This document shows, piece after piece, positions 49,391 to 63,479 of a DNA stretch of 64,000 nucleotides. The DNA comes from Ceratorhiza oryzae-sativae. Lineage: Eukaryota > Basidiomycota > Agaricomycetes > Cantharellales > Ceratobasidiaceae. The stretch is from the NCBI GenBank assembly GCA_030998015.1, contig JARWMV010000236.1:744001-808000 (forward strand), written 5' to 3'. The first letter of the stretch is position 1. Each line of letters begins with the position of its first letter. A program made the position numbers and the translations under genes. Below the pieces are notes generated by a model. It was not told where the DNA came from and did no database searches. It saw nothing but the letters and a program-made list of their open reading frames with translations.

Positions 49391-50221
49391 CTAATTATCG
49401 AGAGAAGAGTCTCGGATCTGCATTCGTGACCAAGGAGACTCGACGCTAGTCGACGTTCCCAACCGTGATGGTCGCTTTGGTGTACTCGAGAGTGGGGAGC
49501 TAGAGTGGCCTTCCCGAGAAAACGCTAGCGGGGGTGGCATGTGCTTGACCTTTCGCGGCGGGACATCGTTTTCCTTTGGCGAATCAAAAACCAGGTCTGG
49601 TACGGGCTCCTCGTCCCACGCCATGTCCGACGGCGACGACGCGTCGTAGCCAATCGGGTCGCAGTAGACGTCAAAGCCAGGATGGTGCGCGTCGGGCTCG
49701 CGGCTTCTGGACAATACCCATCGTGCGCTAGACACGGTCGGGCCTCGGTTTGAGGCCGAATTAGGCAGGATCTCGGGTGAGGGTGCTAATACTACCGCGT
49801 CTGGCCTGCGGGTTTTGGGGGTAACGGATGCGGGAGATGACGAGTCGAGGGTTGGGGACGCTATCAGGGATGGGGGCGAGGCGGAACCGGAAGGCAAGGA
49901 CTCGTAATTTAGCTTCATGGCAGAGGTGGCCGCAAAGCCAGCGTCGTCCGCGTCCATCTCGACGTCCTCGAACAGGCACTTGGAGACGACACGGGGCAGG
50001 CGAGGGGCAGCAAACTCGCCAGGAGTCGACGGCCGCGAGTCGGTGGCACGTTTCTTGCACGGGCTCGCAAATGTCGCGGGGCTGAGCCGACGCTTGAGCG
50101 AGGCCGAGCCGGGCGTGAAGGGCTTTTTGGCAGACGAGAGGGGCGCATCGGCGTAGAAGCGGGAGAGCGGGAGGGCAGCAAAGGGGGTGCGTGCAGGAGA
50201 CTCGCTCGTGGAGGTGGCCAT
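49391..50221 (-). CDS. Disordered protein with KEN box and many CDK-type sites
   Basis: No family recognised. One uninterrupted exon, start at 50221 (MATSTSESPARTPFAALPL), preferred over an upstream in-frame Met because TATATAG lies at 50378-50384. It is rich in Ser-Pro and Thr-Pro (about a dozen), with several Lys/Arg-containing sites (KKPFTPGSASLKRR, TPKTRRP, TPKRPSR). SPKENDVPP near 49570 contains a KEN box, an APC/C degron. It has no membrane segment or globular domain and ends MQIRDSSLDN. The combination suggests a cell-cycle-regulated protein such as an APC/C substrate; this is inference. Confidence 0.6.
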   Translation of the reverse strand: MATSTSESPARTPFAALPLSRFYADAPLSSAKKPFTPGSASLKRRLSPATFASPCKKRATDSRPSTPGEFAAPRLPRVVSKCLFEDVEMDADDAGFAATSAMKLNYESLPSGSASPPSLIASPTLDSSSPASVTPKTRRPDAVVLAPSPEILPNSASNRGPTVSSARWVLSRSREPDAHHPGFDVYCDPIGYDASSPSDMAWDEEPVPDLVFDSPKENDVPPRKVKHMPPPLAFSREGHSSSPLSSTPKRPSRLGTSTSVESPWSRMQIRDSSLDN

Positions 50222-50654
50222 AGTGTCGTGAGTGGGGCTTGGATGACGCAGCGTAAGCAATGCAGACAGAGAAAGACTTAGAATATCGTGGCTTAAGAGG
50301 AGGGCATAAAACGTGCTGCGCACAATCGGCCAGACGCAGAAAGGGGGCTTGTCCAGGTTCGCCTGTGGTCGTCGCTGTATATAGCCAACTCGTGTCCGTG
50401 GGCCCCTTCACATCATTGCAAATCACATCACTGCCAAACAGGCCACGCACAATTCATTAACCTCATGTCTGAAAGCGGCACGGATCGCCTTCATTCCACC
50501 AACATCACCCACGAGGCCTTGTGTGACAATCGAAATGCATTAAACTCCAAGAAAAAAAAAATACAACGAATGAGTGCAAAAACCGCCCAGTCCAGAAGCA
50601 CAAAGCAGTGTTCAAAGCCATGTCCTCGAAAAAAAATTATTTTTTTCTATCATA
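50222..50654. other. Promoter of the KEN-box gene and 3' region of KCH
   Basis: About 430 bases. TATATAG at 50378-50384 on plus (CTATATA on minus) lies about 160 bases upstream of the KEN-box gene start. A-rich runs near 50550-50640 fit a KCH 3' region. Confidence 0.4.
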
Positions 50655-52513
50655 TCACATAGCGTAGCCGCCCGCGTGTCCGTCAGGCCCACCTCGGCGC
50701 TCATAGTGCGGCGGAGGTGGATTGTTGTCCGGATACGGCGATTTAGAGTCGGAGCGTTCCACGGGGTCGTCGTATGCCAGACCGCCGCTTAGGCCGCTCC
50801 CGTGCGACCGGCGGTCCCCTGCCTGATACTGCTGGGCATACTGACTGTGCAGATGCTGGTCCTGGTGATACGCTTCCTGGGGGTGCTGGTTATACTCTGG
50901 ATACCCAGCATAGCGCGGGTCATTGCCGTATTGTCCACCGCCAACTCCCGGGCCTTGTACGCGGGGATCTCCTGTCGGGACAGGTGGAGCCTGGCCATAG
51001 CCGGGCGCCAGATGGGCAGTCGAACCATAGTCGCTCGCCCCATCATAATAAGAATCGGGCCGACCATTTTGGTTATAGTAATACGGAGGCTGAGCCGGAC
51101 CATACGAGTACATCGACTGTGCATCTCCCTTGGGATCCTGCCAATACTGTTCTCCTCCTGCGTAGCCCCCGGCATAGGGGGCCTGCTGTGGCACGCGTCG
51201 TGTGGGAGGTGCAACTTCATCGTCAATATCGATATCCGGCAAAGTCGGCTGGGGATTTGCCCCGACAATCTGGCCATTCTTGTCCTTCAAATGAGAAAAG
51301 TCTCCAGCCGCTTCCTTGCGGGCCAACCGTGCCTGCCGCTGCACCCGGAGCTTGTTCTTCCTCTTGATGAGTTCCGCGATGCGCTAGAATTGATAGGCTT
51401 AGTACTGATTTGGTTAGACCCGAATCAGGGCGTACCTTGTCAACTTTGTGGCAACAGTACTCCTACAGTCGTGGACTTTAGCCTAGTGTTTGAGCTGCTG
51501 TCTAGAACGACGAACCTTCAAGTTGCCCTGAATATAACATAGCAGGGGAACGTAGCAGATGGCGGCAATGATCAAGAGCAGCACGCTACCGAGGAATACT
51601 AGCACTGTGAACATCATGGTGAGGAACAGGGCCGAGGTCAGCCAGTCGTTCATGCTCAGGTAGTCAGTCGGATCCCATGATTCATCTTTCGACTGCCAGA
51701 ACGAATAGAGAATAGGGCGTTGATCGACTGGCGAGGACCATCGGCCAACAGAAGACGCTTCCAGCCTGTTGAACACACAAACGTCAATCGCACGTCCGCC
51801 GATAAAGGGACAAGCATCTAGACCTTTGAAGGTGAAGAAGATAAAGAACGCAAAATCGTCTTTCTTCTTGGTAGAGTTTTCGATCTGGCAGAAGAAACAG
51901 AAATGGTCGTACGATCCTGTTCGGAGGGTTGAGGTCCGAAGAACCAAAGCGCTTTGAAAATACACGCACGAAGGCTGTAGTACATATTGGCCATGACATT
52001 GGTGAACGCATAGGAGATATCGCGACTGGCAATAATCTTCTTTGCTTTGTGTGCTTCGTAAGCGAGCTACAAACCAAGACCGGCACGGTTAGCGTTGAGT
52101 CTAGGTGCAGAAAGTAAGGGACGCACCAAAAGGAACGAAAATATGATACATCCAAGGAACACCCACTTTGCAGCATCTATTTGGATTTTAACCGCGCAGT
52201 TGTCACCGCACTTGGAATAGATCTGATTAGTCCACCCATCCGACGACAACATGGTTACGGCCGTGAAGATGTCGGACATGTAGACGAGGAACGCTTTGAC
52301 GACTAGGACATAGACCCAGATGTACCTGGAAAGGCCTCAGCAGCTGGCAGCCTAGTAAAAGGGCGCCACATACCGCATGCGAACACCAAAGCTCTTCGAG
52401 TGGTAATCGCGCGTGTCGATAAAGTCGAACTACAGTGCAAGGTTCGGGGACAGGTTCAAGACAGAAAAAAAACAAAACACACCTTGTGGTCCTGGACCTC
52501 CTCCCGCTTCCAT
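50655..52513 (-). CDS. KCH1: Fungal potassium channel (KCH family, Kch1/Prm6-like)
   Basis: Plasma-membrane protein involved in low-affinity K+ influx and calcium-signal activation in yeast. Start at 52513, MEAGGGPGPQ, then DFIDTRDYHSKSFGVRMR. The membrane region includes YIWVYVLVVKAFLVYMSDIF, IDAAKWVFLGCIIFSFLLLA, then EAHKAKKIIASRDISYAFTN and YSLRSYDHFCFFCQIENST, plus FKGWKRLLLADGPRQSIN, all hallmarks of the family. A final membrane pair FLTMMFTVLVFLGSVLLLII and AICYVPLLCYIQGNLKEYCC is followed by a basic helix and a Gln/Tyr/Pro/Gly-rich cytosolic tail (50655-51250) ending GGYAM. About seven exons, no break seen. Confidence 0.9.
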
Positions 52514-52850
52514 TGCGGACCACTCAAACACATCTGGGAAAGACTCAGGCTGGTTGTTTGCAGCGGGGAAAGTTGGCGAGGAATATTTTGTTCTCGCGAC
52601 CGGCGAAAGAACGGGCGCCCTGGGGGGCTGTTGGTGTCGCAGCGGTGCAATTAGGTGTCGGAATGACGCGGGCGTGGGCGACAGCAGCAGAGCAAATTGG
52701 CAGTAGTCAAGGGAGTGTGGATGTGCGTGGCACGAGCCGTTGTCAGGGCAGTAGCGAATAGGGGACGTCTCGTTCGCCGGATGAGCTAATCGCACCGCCA
52801 CCCCACGTCGTCCTCGCCGCCTCATCCACTCCAAATTTATCGCTGCCAAC

Positions 52851-54709
52851 ATGACGACTGTCCAGAAGATCAAGGAAATTGAAGATGAAATGGTAGGCTG
52901 TCGCATCCCACTATTCCAACAGCGTGTTCTCACATCTATCTCTCTAGGCTCGGAGTAAGTATATTGGGCAGGTGTAGTAGAGTTGCTGCTAAGACACGGC
53001 CTTGCACAGCCCAAAAGAACAAGGTAGGTTGAATTGTCTCGCATTCATATCCTTCTGACCTTTGCATTTTTTTCATAGGCCACGAGGTGAACTGGGCCGC
53101 TCGGATTCACTATTCGTCCACTAACACGCCACAGTTACCATCTTGGCCTGCTCAAAGCCAAACTCGCAAAGCTCCGACGCGAACTCATCTCTCCCACCGG
53201 GGGAGGAGGCGGTGGCGGAGGAGTTGGTTTCGATGTTGCGAGGACGGGTATAGCGTCGGTCGGGTTCGTGGGCTTCCCCTCGGTCGGCAAGGCAAGGTGG
53301 TCTACATTGACGTACACATCTTAATTTTAACCCAATTCGGATTCAATTTAGTCCACGTTAATGTCGAAACTGACCGGAACACACTCCGAGGCGGCAGCAT
53401 ACGAGTTTACGACGCTCACAACGGTCCCTGGTACCCTCAAAGTGCATGGGGCGCCAATCCAAATTCTAGATCTTCGTGCGTTTAGTTATAGTTCCATTTG
53501 ACCCCTACCAATCGTCATTCGGTTGCCAGCTGGTATTGTTGAAGGAGCAGCCGACGGTCGAGGTCGAGGTCGACAGGTTATTGCTGGTAAGCTGGACCCC
53601 ATGTATGCCAGCGCAATTTAACTCGATTTATTTCAGTCGCTCGTACATGCAATCTCATCTTTATCGTACTCGACGTACTAAAGCCACTTGGGGATAAAAA
53701 GGTTATCGAGACGGAGCTAGAAGGCTTTGGTATCCGTCTGAACAAGAAACCACCCCAAATCATCGTCAGGAAAAAGGTATTTTGGGGCCTTGTACGCACC
53801 AACGCGGCATCTCACAATGACGCCTTGCAGGACAAGGGCGGCATAGCAATCACTAACACTGTACCTCTGACCAATCTCGACCACGAGTCGATCAAGGCTG
53901 TATTGTCAGAATTCCGTATCAGCAATGCCGATGTTGCCATTCGGGAACCAGACGCCACAGCCGACGACTTGATAGACGTGATCGAGGGTAACAGGTGTGT
54001 TTAAGCTTCTAGGCTGCGTAGCCTTCATTCTCTAACCATGTTTGCTTGGACAGAGTGTATATCCCGGCCATCTACGTGTTGAACAAGGTACACTTGGAAC
54101 CAGCTGCGACTTGCCTGGATACTGATCACGCGTATAGATCGACGCAATTTCGATCGAGGAATTGGATCTGCTGTGAGCTTAAGCTGACCCTCTCATTTGA
54201 TCGGCTCATGACCTTTTGCAGGTACAAGATTCCAAACTCCTGCCCAATCTCCTCCAAAGAGTGGCTGAACGTTGATGAGCTAATCGAGCAAATGTGGGCG
54301 GCTCTGGATTTGGTTCGAGTGTAAGGCATACTTGGCCCATGAACTTTACCCTCGACAACTGATGGTTTCCCAGGTATACCAAGCCTCGAGGCCAAGCACC
54401 TGACTACAGCTCGCCCGTTGTGCTTCGACGAGGAAAGTCGAGCATTGAGGATTTTTGCAACTCGATCCACAAGGAGATTGAAAAACAGATGAAATAGTGA
54501 GTTTTGTGACGATTCACTCCGACCTGGTTCCACATCTCAACTGCTCCGATAGCGCTGTTGTGTGGGGATCGAGTGCAAAACATTCTCGAGGCCAGAAAGT
54601 AGGGCTCGATCATGTTCTAGAGGATGAAGGTGAGACAAACTCCGGGAAGCGTGTCACAAACGTCTGATTCGGTCTCCCTAAAGATGTAGTGAGTATTGTG
54701 AAAAAGTGA
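52851..54709 (+). CDS. RBG1: Developmentally regulated GTP-binding protein (DRG1/Rbg1)
   Basis: Cytosolic translation-associated GTPase that partners with a DFRP protein (Tma46). Start at 52851, [14 protein letters not shown], then [16 protein letters not shown] and a Gly-run [18 protein letters not shown]1 is GFPSVGKST, split by an intron inside the P-loop (53292-53351, GC-AG). G2/G3: [28 protein letters not shown]4 is VLNKID. Then the TGS domain: [19 protein letters not shown]-terminal [10 protein letters not shown] and [12 protein letters not shown] ending at 54709 match DRG1. Length about 365 residues. All phases agree. Confidence 0.95.
53292..53351 (+). other. GC-AG intron interrupting the DRG1 P-loop
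   Basis: 60-base intron with donor AAG/GCAAGG and acceptor TTTAG. Removal joins VGK to STLMSKLT, giving the complete GTP-binding loop. Confidence 0.8.
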
Positions 54710-55000
54710 CCCTGTATGGGCTGTGTATCCCCACATGTGATTGCCTCGTTGAATGGAGCATACATTGAGATGGTCTCCGCCGTTTGATTTCCAATCACAC
54801 TAAGCGCTCCCGAAGTTGCTCGAAAATGGGAATTGCGCCACTCTGGCGCACAAACAAACGCGCAAGCCCCGACACGCGTCGCTGGCTGACGCGTCTCATT
54901 GTCCCAAAATGTATAAGTATGAGCGCAGCCCGTTCTCTACACTGCATCTCCCCTACCTTCTACGCTTACCGTCCTAGCTTATTTCATTGGTTTCACGAAA

Positions 55001-56212
55001 ATGGACATGGACCATGAGATTGCCCTTTTGTATGCGTCTACTCCCTTTGGAATATTCCATCCCAGTAAGTATTTGCATGCTATTCTCGTTGGGGCGACTT
55101 GGTTTTAATATATAAAAAACTCCTAGGAACGACTCCCTATTCTCCCTTCAGCAACGTAGTTCTACGTGTCGTCCATCCCCGCCCACGAATTGAGGACCTC
55201 GTATCCCAGTTCCTCGGTAGTCTCGAAGGAATCGATCCGGAAGATTCAACACTGGTCCATCCGCACCAGAATGACTCTACTGAGGCAGATCCTACACCCG
55301 AATTTGACATTTCAGAGCGCATGGCTCGCGAGATGCAAGAGCAAGAAGATAGGGAGCAGGAGATGAGGGATCGTAGAGCAGCATTTGGGCACCAGATGGG
55401 AGAACTTGTGTCGTCTACGTTTGGCGGGTTCTATGCGTCTGGTGATGTTGCACGCCCTCAGTATATCCAACAGAATGTCAACGCTGAAGCGGGGGTACGC
55501 GTGTTTTACTAGATCTATTTCGCTTTACTGATATGAAAGCACTTTTGTAGCCATCGGTCGTCAAAACGAGGCCCAGCCCCGTTTCAACGGTTCGACCGAA
55601 CAGATCTATGGTAAGCCAACATACATAACATGTACTGCACCAGGTCTGGAACTAATAGCACGTCCTAGCCTGGTACTTACCCAGCCGTGGTTGATGATCA
55701 AGTGGATGGCGATAATGCAAGCAAAAGCGCAGGCAAACAGGTTCGTTTCTGAGGTTCTAGCCACAACAATTTATTCATTTGATGTTTTACACCAGCGTGC
55801 ACGCTCATCTTCGCCTTACGACTTTCCTCCAGATTCCGACTCCATGAGCCTCTTGGACGGCATCGAGGCTGCTCTAAAATACGAAGTCAACAAATTCGAT
55901 TTCCCAGAGCGCCTTGACTTTTTAAGCCCATCCGAAGCCTCTGATGGTCCCTCTCCCTCTACGGTATCCCCGGCCCCTGTGCTCGCACACACATTTAATA
56001 ATGCACCGGTGCACTCTCACGAACAAGCATTATCGGAGCTGCTGGCGGGCCTTGATGCAGCAGCAAACGACGATGAAGAAGAGGTGAGAGCGAGGCGGCT
56101 TCACCTTGTCGAGCGCGTGAAGCACGAGATGGATGCGCTTGACAGGAAGGTCTTGGATCTCTGGGCTGCAACGAGAAGATACTTGCCTGTACAAATGGAA
56201 GTCGAGGCTTAG
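55001..56212 (+). CDS. BAG-domain-like protein with acidic linker
   Basis: Likely Hsp70 co-chaperone; tentative. Start at 55001 (MDMDHEIALLYASTPFGIF). After an intron comes YSPFSNVVLRVVHPRPRIE (55140-55195), an acidic/charged stretch with MAREMQEQEDREQEMRDRR (55320-55380), then short exons to SKSAGKQ. The last exon is RARSSSPYDFPPDSDSM, then LLDGIEAALKYEVNKFDFP (about 55855-55910), NAPVHSHEQALSELLAGLDA and helical VRARRLHLVERVKHEMDAL, DRKVLDLW, ending QMEVEA. The KFDFP-ERLDF block and HEQALSELLAGLD plus the helical end resemble basidiomycete BAG proteins. Not diagnostic; another helical scaffold is possible. Confidence 0.55.
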
Positions 56213-56229
56213 TTGTATGCGCTGCGTAG

Positions 56230-56620
56230 GTAAGCTTGCCGCTTCGTGTATTTTTATTAAAATCCAACTCGTATAGAAGTAACATTTGTTCTAAAGCCAG
56301 TCGTTGGGCGCGAATGTCTTCCGCCGAACCCCGAGTCCGTGCCACGTTGTTCGGGACCAAAGTTATATACAGTTTACGCAGAATACAATCCAAACACAGG
56401 ATAGAGGCATGCTCCCCGAGTTTGTCAATTAGCTCTTTGAGATCATTCGAAGTGTTATGAACATCCTCCATCGGTACCGGCGGGAAAGTACCTTGTTGCT
56501 TGGCCGCGGTAGATACCAGACTTGGTCGAATGCGCTTTGCCGAGCGTGTATCATAGGCTTCAACTGCATAGCTAGGCGATGGATGAGCCCCATATCTCCG
56601 CCTCTTATCATTCTCATGCA
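56230..56620 (-). CDS. Orphan coding-like exon, unknown protein (partial)
   Basis: A minus-strand frame from about 56617 downward gives convincing protein: KRRRYGAHPSPSYAVEAYD, RIRPSLVSTAAKQQGTFPPV, HNTSNDLKELIDKLGEHASI, LCLDCILRKLYITLVPNNVA and RTRGSAEDIRAQRLALEQML. It is basic then helical, with no known domain. An acceptor-like GCATGAG lies near 56617. No upstream exon or start is clear because the next bases are a purine-rich tract. The frame continues antisense into the BAG-like gene, so the real 3' end is unknown. It could be the C-terminal exon of a gene whose 5' exons were missed. Confidence 0.4.
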
Positions 56621-56819
56621 GAAGCAGTCATGAAGTTAAAGCATCAGACCACGAAAGCCTCAAGCGGCGTAGGCTCAAACGCAGCTCTGGTGAAAACTAC
56701 CGTAAATATTCTAGAGACGAGAATACATGGACGGAAGGGAAAAACACCATGTGGGCATATATGCAGGACGTCCAAATCGAGCACAAACTAAAGATAATTA
56801 TACAAAACACAAAAACTAT

Positions 56820-57060
56820 ATGAAACGGAGGCGGAGGGAAGGGGAGAGAGTGGAGGGAGAGAAAGAGGAACAAGAAGAGAGTGTGTATAAAAACGAGAAG
56901 GAAATAAAAGAAACAGATAGAAACAGAGAGAGACAGAGAGAGACAGAGAGAGACACAATGAGAACAAGAGAACGAGACCGAGAGAACGAGAACGAGAGAA
57001 AGATAACAAGAGAAAGATAACGAGAACGAGAACGAGAAAAAGAGAAAAAGAGAAACAGTG
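56820..57060. repeat. Purine-rich GA/GAGACA tract
   Basis: About 240 bases almost wholly A and G on the plus strand, including GAGAGAGACA units near 56925-56955 and GAGAACGAGA units at 56980-57040. Open frames on both strands here are low-complexity artefacts. Confidence 0.8.
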
Positions 57061-57514
57061 AAGCAGAAGTGAAAAGAAATATAGGAATAAGAATATTATA
57101 TATCGGGTTGGACGAGTCCGCAGGATTTAGGTATATGCGACAGTCCAGCAACGAATGAAATGGGTTACTGATAGCCGAGCAACGACTGGTTTGGTTGTAT
57201 GCTGTACCCTCCCCCTCCCCCGCAGGTCCAGAGCTGGCCAGGCTCTGGACAAGACGCCAACCTCGAGTGGGCCAGACTCGAGGTCGCGCCTGCTCGCATA
57301 CCATGCATGAGCAGCTCCCCCACCGCTGACCCAGCAGCGATGGTTGGCCTAGGAGCCACTCACACATAGCGCGAGCGAGGACAGGCGAGGGGAAGGGAGG
57401 GGGGGTTGTCGCCGCCGGGGGTATGCTTGGGTGTTGCTGGGGTAACTTGTCGTCCTTATCTTGCATGTCTCAATCCAACCTTCCACTCATCCACTCAGCA
57501 TCCCTAAGGCCCGC

Positions 57515-60761
<3,247 letters not shown>

Positions 60762-62380
60762 CTGCGCCGCTGTGTTCACAAAGACCGTGCAGTTGCAAGT
60801 CCGCCTGCTTCCGCCGTTGAGCCGGTGTTTCAGCTCTTGAAGAGTTCTCCTGAGGCGACAAGTAATCCACTTGCACGGCTGGTTGTTGGCCTAGGCAAGC
60901 TGCCTCGTTCTTTCCTTGCCTTGCGCGTCGTGGTTGTCAAAAGTTTGTGCCTATCGAAAAATAACCGCCGAGAAGTCGAAAAACGTCATCCGGCAAATGC
61001 ATATGATCCCGGCAGTATTGCAAGGTTTTGCAAAATGTTGTGCACTCTGCCAGCCCAGCGCCAGAGTATGAAGCGACCTGGCTACAGTTTCCCCGAATGT
61101 ATATTCATGGATATTGCACTCTAATACTACAATGCGCATTCATGATAGCCGGATATGCCATAACTATTGTCGTTCTTCGTGGAATGTACGAGCAAAGGTT
61201 TGTGCGTGCATTCCCACTTCACGCTGAGGTAGTTGCATATGACTGTTTGGGCTGCTGACGTGCTCATGAGTGTTTTTTATCCTTTTTCATCCACTTTTTG
61301 CTGCCTAGGTATGGCGCATTTACCACCTAGTCACGGTGTTGGAGTTTGGTTTGTGTACGGTTTTGATCGCTGCATCTGCGTGTGGAGCCAAACGGAGCGG
61401 GCGTGCAGAGTGCACAACATTCAGCAAGTCCCTATAATACATGAGACAAAGTCTTTTCAATAGGAATGAACGCACCTTGCAACGCCTTGGGATCATGACG
61501 AAAACCGGGGTTCGTTGTTCTTGTTGAGTCAGGTGGACAAGCCAACCGGTTTGGATTTATTTTTGTCACAAACGGTCGCATATCGGCCACTTTAATTTCA
61601 CGATCATGCTAACCTTCGCCAGCAACAGAACCTGATGACCCTGGCGATCCGCCATGTCAATGACTTGATTAGTTGGAGCTAGCTGCCCAGCCATGTCAAT
61701 GGTCTTGCGACCGAGGGTAGATTACTTTTCCGAGCGTTTATGAGCTTGGATCACCCTTACTATTCAGCTCTGCCCTTTTGTATCTTTACCTATGAATCTT
61801 CCCCATGCACAATTTGAGCTAATTTCGCATCTCAAGACTAGAAAACCTTGCCGAGATGTCTTCATTTATGCGCGAGACAAGCGAGGGAAATTATGTGCTA
61901 CAGGGGCACCTATTAGATCGGTATATCCTAGAGCGGACAAAAGCCATTATCCAAGTGCGCTCGTCAGTCAAACGTGGTTTTATAGAACGAATCAAGTGGC
62001 TATTTGACATCTACTCGGCGATCACGTATTGCGATAACCATGTCTAACGTCACTCGGCCGCCACATGCAAAGACGGGAATAAACATATATATATATATAG
62101 CTAATCAATTGCTAAGTGAGGAGCCGGAACGCACATATTTCTAGAGCTTATGGATAAAAGCGCACTACAGTGTGCTATTTTCTCGCTACTTTGCACAACC
62201 CACTTTCGAGTTGGCCCCACTTCCAGCAGAGCGAGGGACCGAACCGCAACTGAATTGGCAACGACGTTAGGCGTGGCTGTGCTTTGCTTTGAACACATCA
62301 AGTGGACACTTGACGCTGACCTTGACCGTTGTTCACACCACACCTTCCGCACTCTCTCCTGCCTAGTCGATGTTGCTGGC
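60762..62380. other. Intergenic region, no supported gene
   Basis: About 1.6 kb. Overlapping open frames at 60726-62050 (60-130 codons) have no domain, no consistent introns and no signal. A small AT dinucleotide run lies at 62085-62098. The last part should hold the Pmp3-type gene promoter. Confidence 0.3.
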
Positions 62381-63479
62381 ATGAATCGACCGGAGCAGTT
62401 TACCAAGGTCGACCTGACCCCAAAGCGCCATCATGGCTACGCGGTTCTCCTGTTCATTTTTGGGACCTTCTTCCCCCCTCTCGGTATGTCTCTCGGTTTG
62501 ATTACTTGGGCCCTAGGCTGAACGTCCATCTAGCTGTCGCTGCAAGGTTTGGCATCGGGGGTGATTTTTGGTTGAATCTCCTGCTGACCATCTGCGGATA
62601 CTTCCCCGGTGCGTGTTTGCGATCTCGTAAATCGCCACGAGGACAAAGAATGCTAAGACGCTAGGCACGCTGCAGGGCACGGCCACAACTTTTACATTCA
62701 GAACATCCGCAACAACAAGAACCACAGACGAACTCCCAAGTGGGCATTACGCTACGGCTTGGTTGATGATACAGAGATTCAGAGAAGGAAGAAGCGTAGC
62801 CAGTGGGCTCAGAGGTATGCCTGTACAGCTGGTATCCGCTTGGTTTTGGCTCATGAGATTTACTAGGTACGATGAGCGCCTTCCACAATCCGCTCTGGAA
62901 GGCCAAGAATACGAAGAGGGCCAGAATGCGAGTGAAACCCCGCGCGATGAACAGAACGATCCATTAGGACGGCGCAACGGTGATCCCGCTCTCTGGAACG
63001 AGGAAGACGAGAACTACTACAACTCTGGGAACCGTTCGCGCTCGGGTGGCCTTCGATCCGATTCACAATCCAGTTTGAGCAACCGGCGCTGGCACTATCC
63101 CGCTAATTTCAACGAGGCCACCGAGGTCGAGGATGTGGAGCTGGATGGGCGAAAGGGTAAAGGAAAGAAAAAGTCGAAGCGGGGCAAGGACAAGGACAAG
63201 AAGGATCGTTGGGGGCGGACGGCGGATGCTCACGCAGGTATGGGGTACGAGGACGTGGATAACCAAAAGAAGAAAAAGAAGAAGAAGTCCAAGACCACCG
63301 ACGATTCGATGTGGACCAACGGACGCAGCGACAGCAATAGGCCCCGCCGATATAGCTCTGTGTCTGACATTGAAGGCCCAGAGGACGCTGTCGGAGGGCT
63401 ATATGGGGAAAGGACTGCGCTCCGATCAGCTGAACAGCCACGTCGCGATGGCGAGGACCCACTGGAGCACCAATTCTGA
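62381..63479 (+). CDS. Pmp3/UPF0057 membrane protein with long charged tail
   Basis: Start at 62381, MNRPEQFTKVDLTPKRHHGY. The UPF0057 core AVLLFIFGTFFPPLAVAARF continues GIGGDFWLNLLLTICGYFPG and HGHNFYIQNIRNNKNHRRTP. In family members the FPP-LAVA-R and LTxxGYxPG parts form two membrane hairpins affecting membrane potential and stress tolerance. The usual protein is 55-140 residues; this one adds a tail of more than 200 residues (62870-63479) with acidic and basic runs, including KGKGKKKSKRGKDKDKKDR and KKKKKKKSK, ending EDPLEHQF. Four exons; no break. The role of the tail is unknown. Confidence 0.9.

Noticed and set aside
49541..50450. Open frames overlapping the KEN-box gene on both strands
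   Set aside because: Other frames of a GC-rich exon; only the chosen frame has consistent composition and a promoter.
50774..51542. Long plus-strand frames opposite the KCH tail
   Set aside because: Antisense to the Gln/Tyr/Pro-rich tail of a clear KCH gene.
56788..57466. Minus-strand Ser/Leu/Phe-rich frames in the purine tract
   Set aside because: Low-complexity translation of GA repeats, not a membrane protein.
61792..62047. Two overlapping plus-strand frames of 60-70 codons
   Set aside because: Too short and without any motif; neither can be joined to a neighbouring exon.
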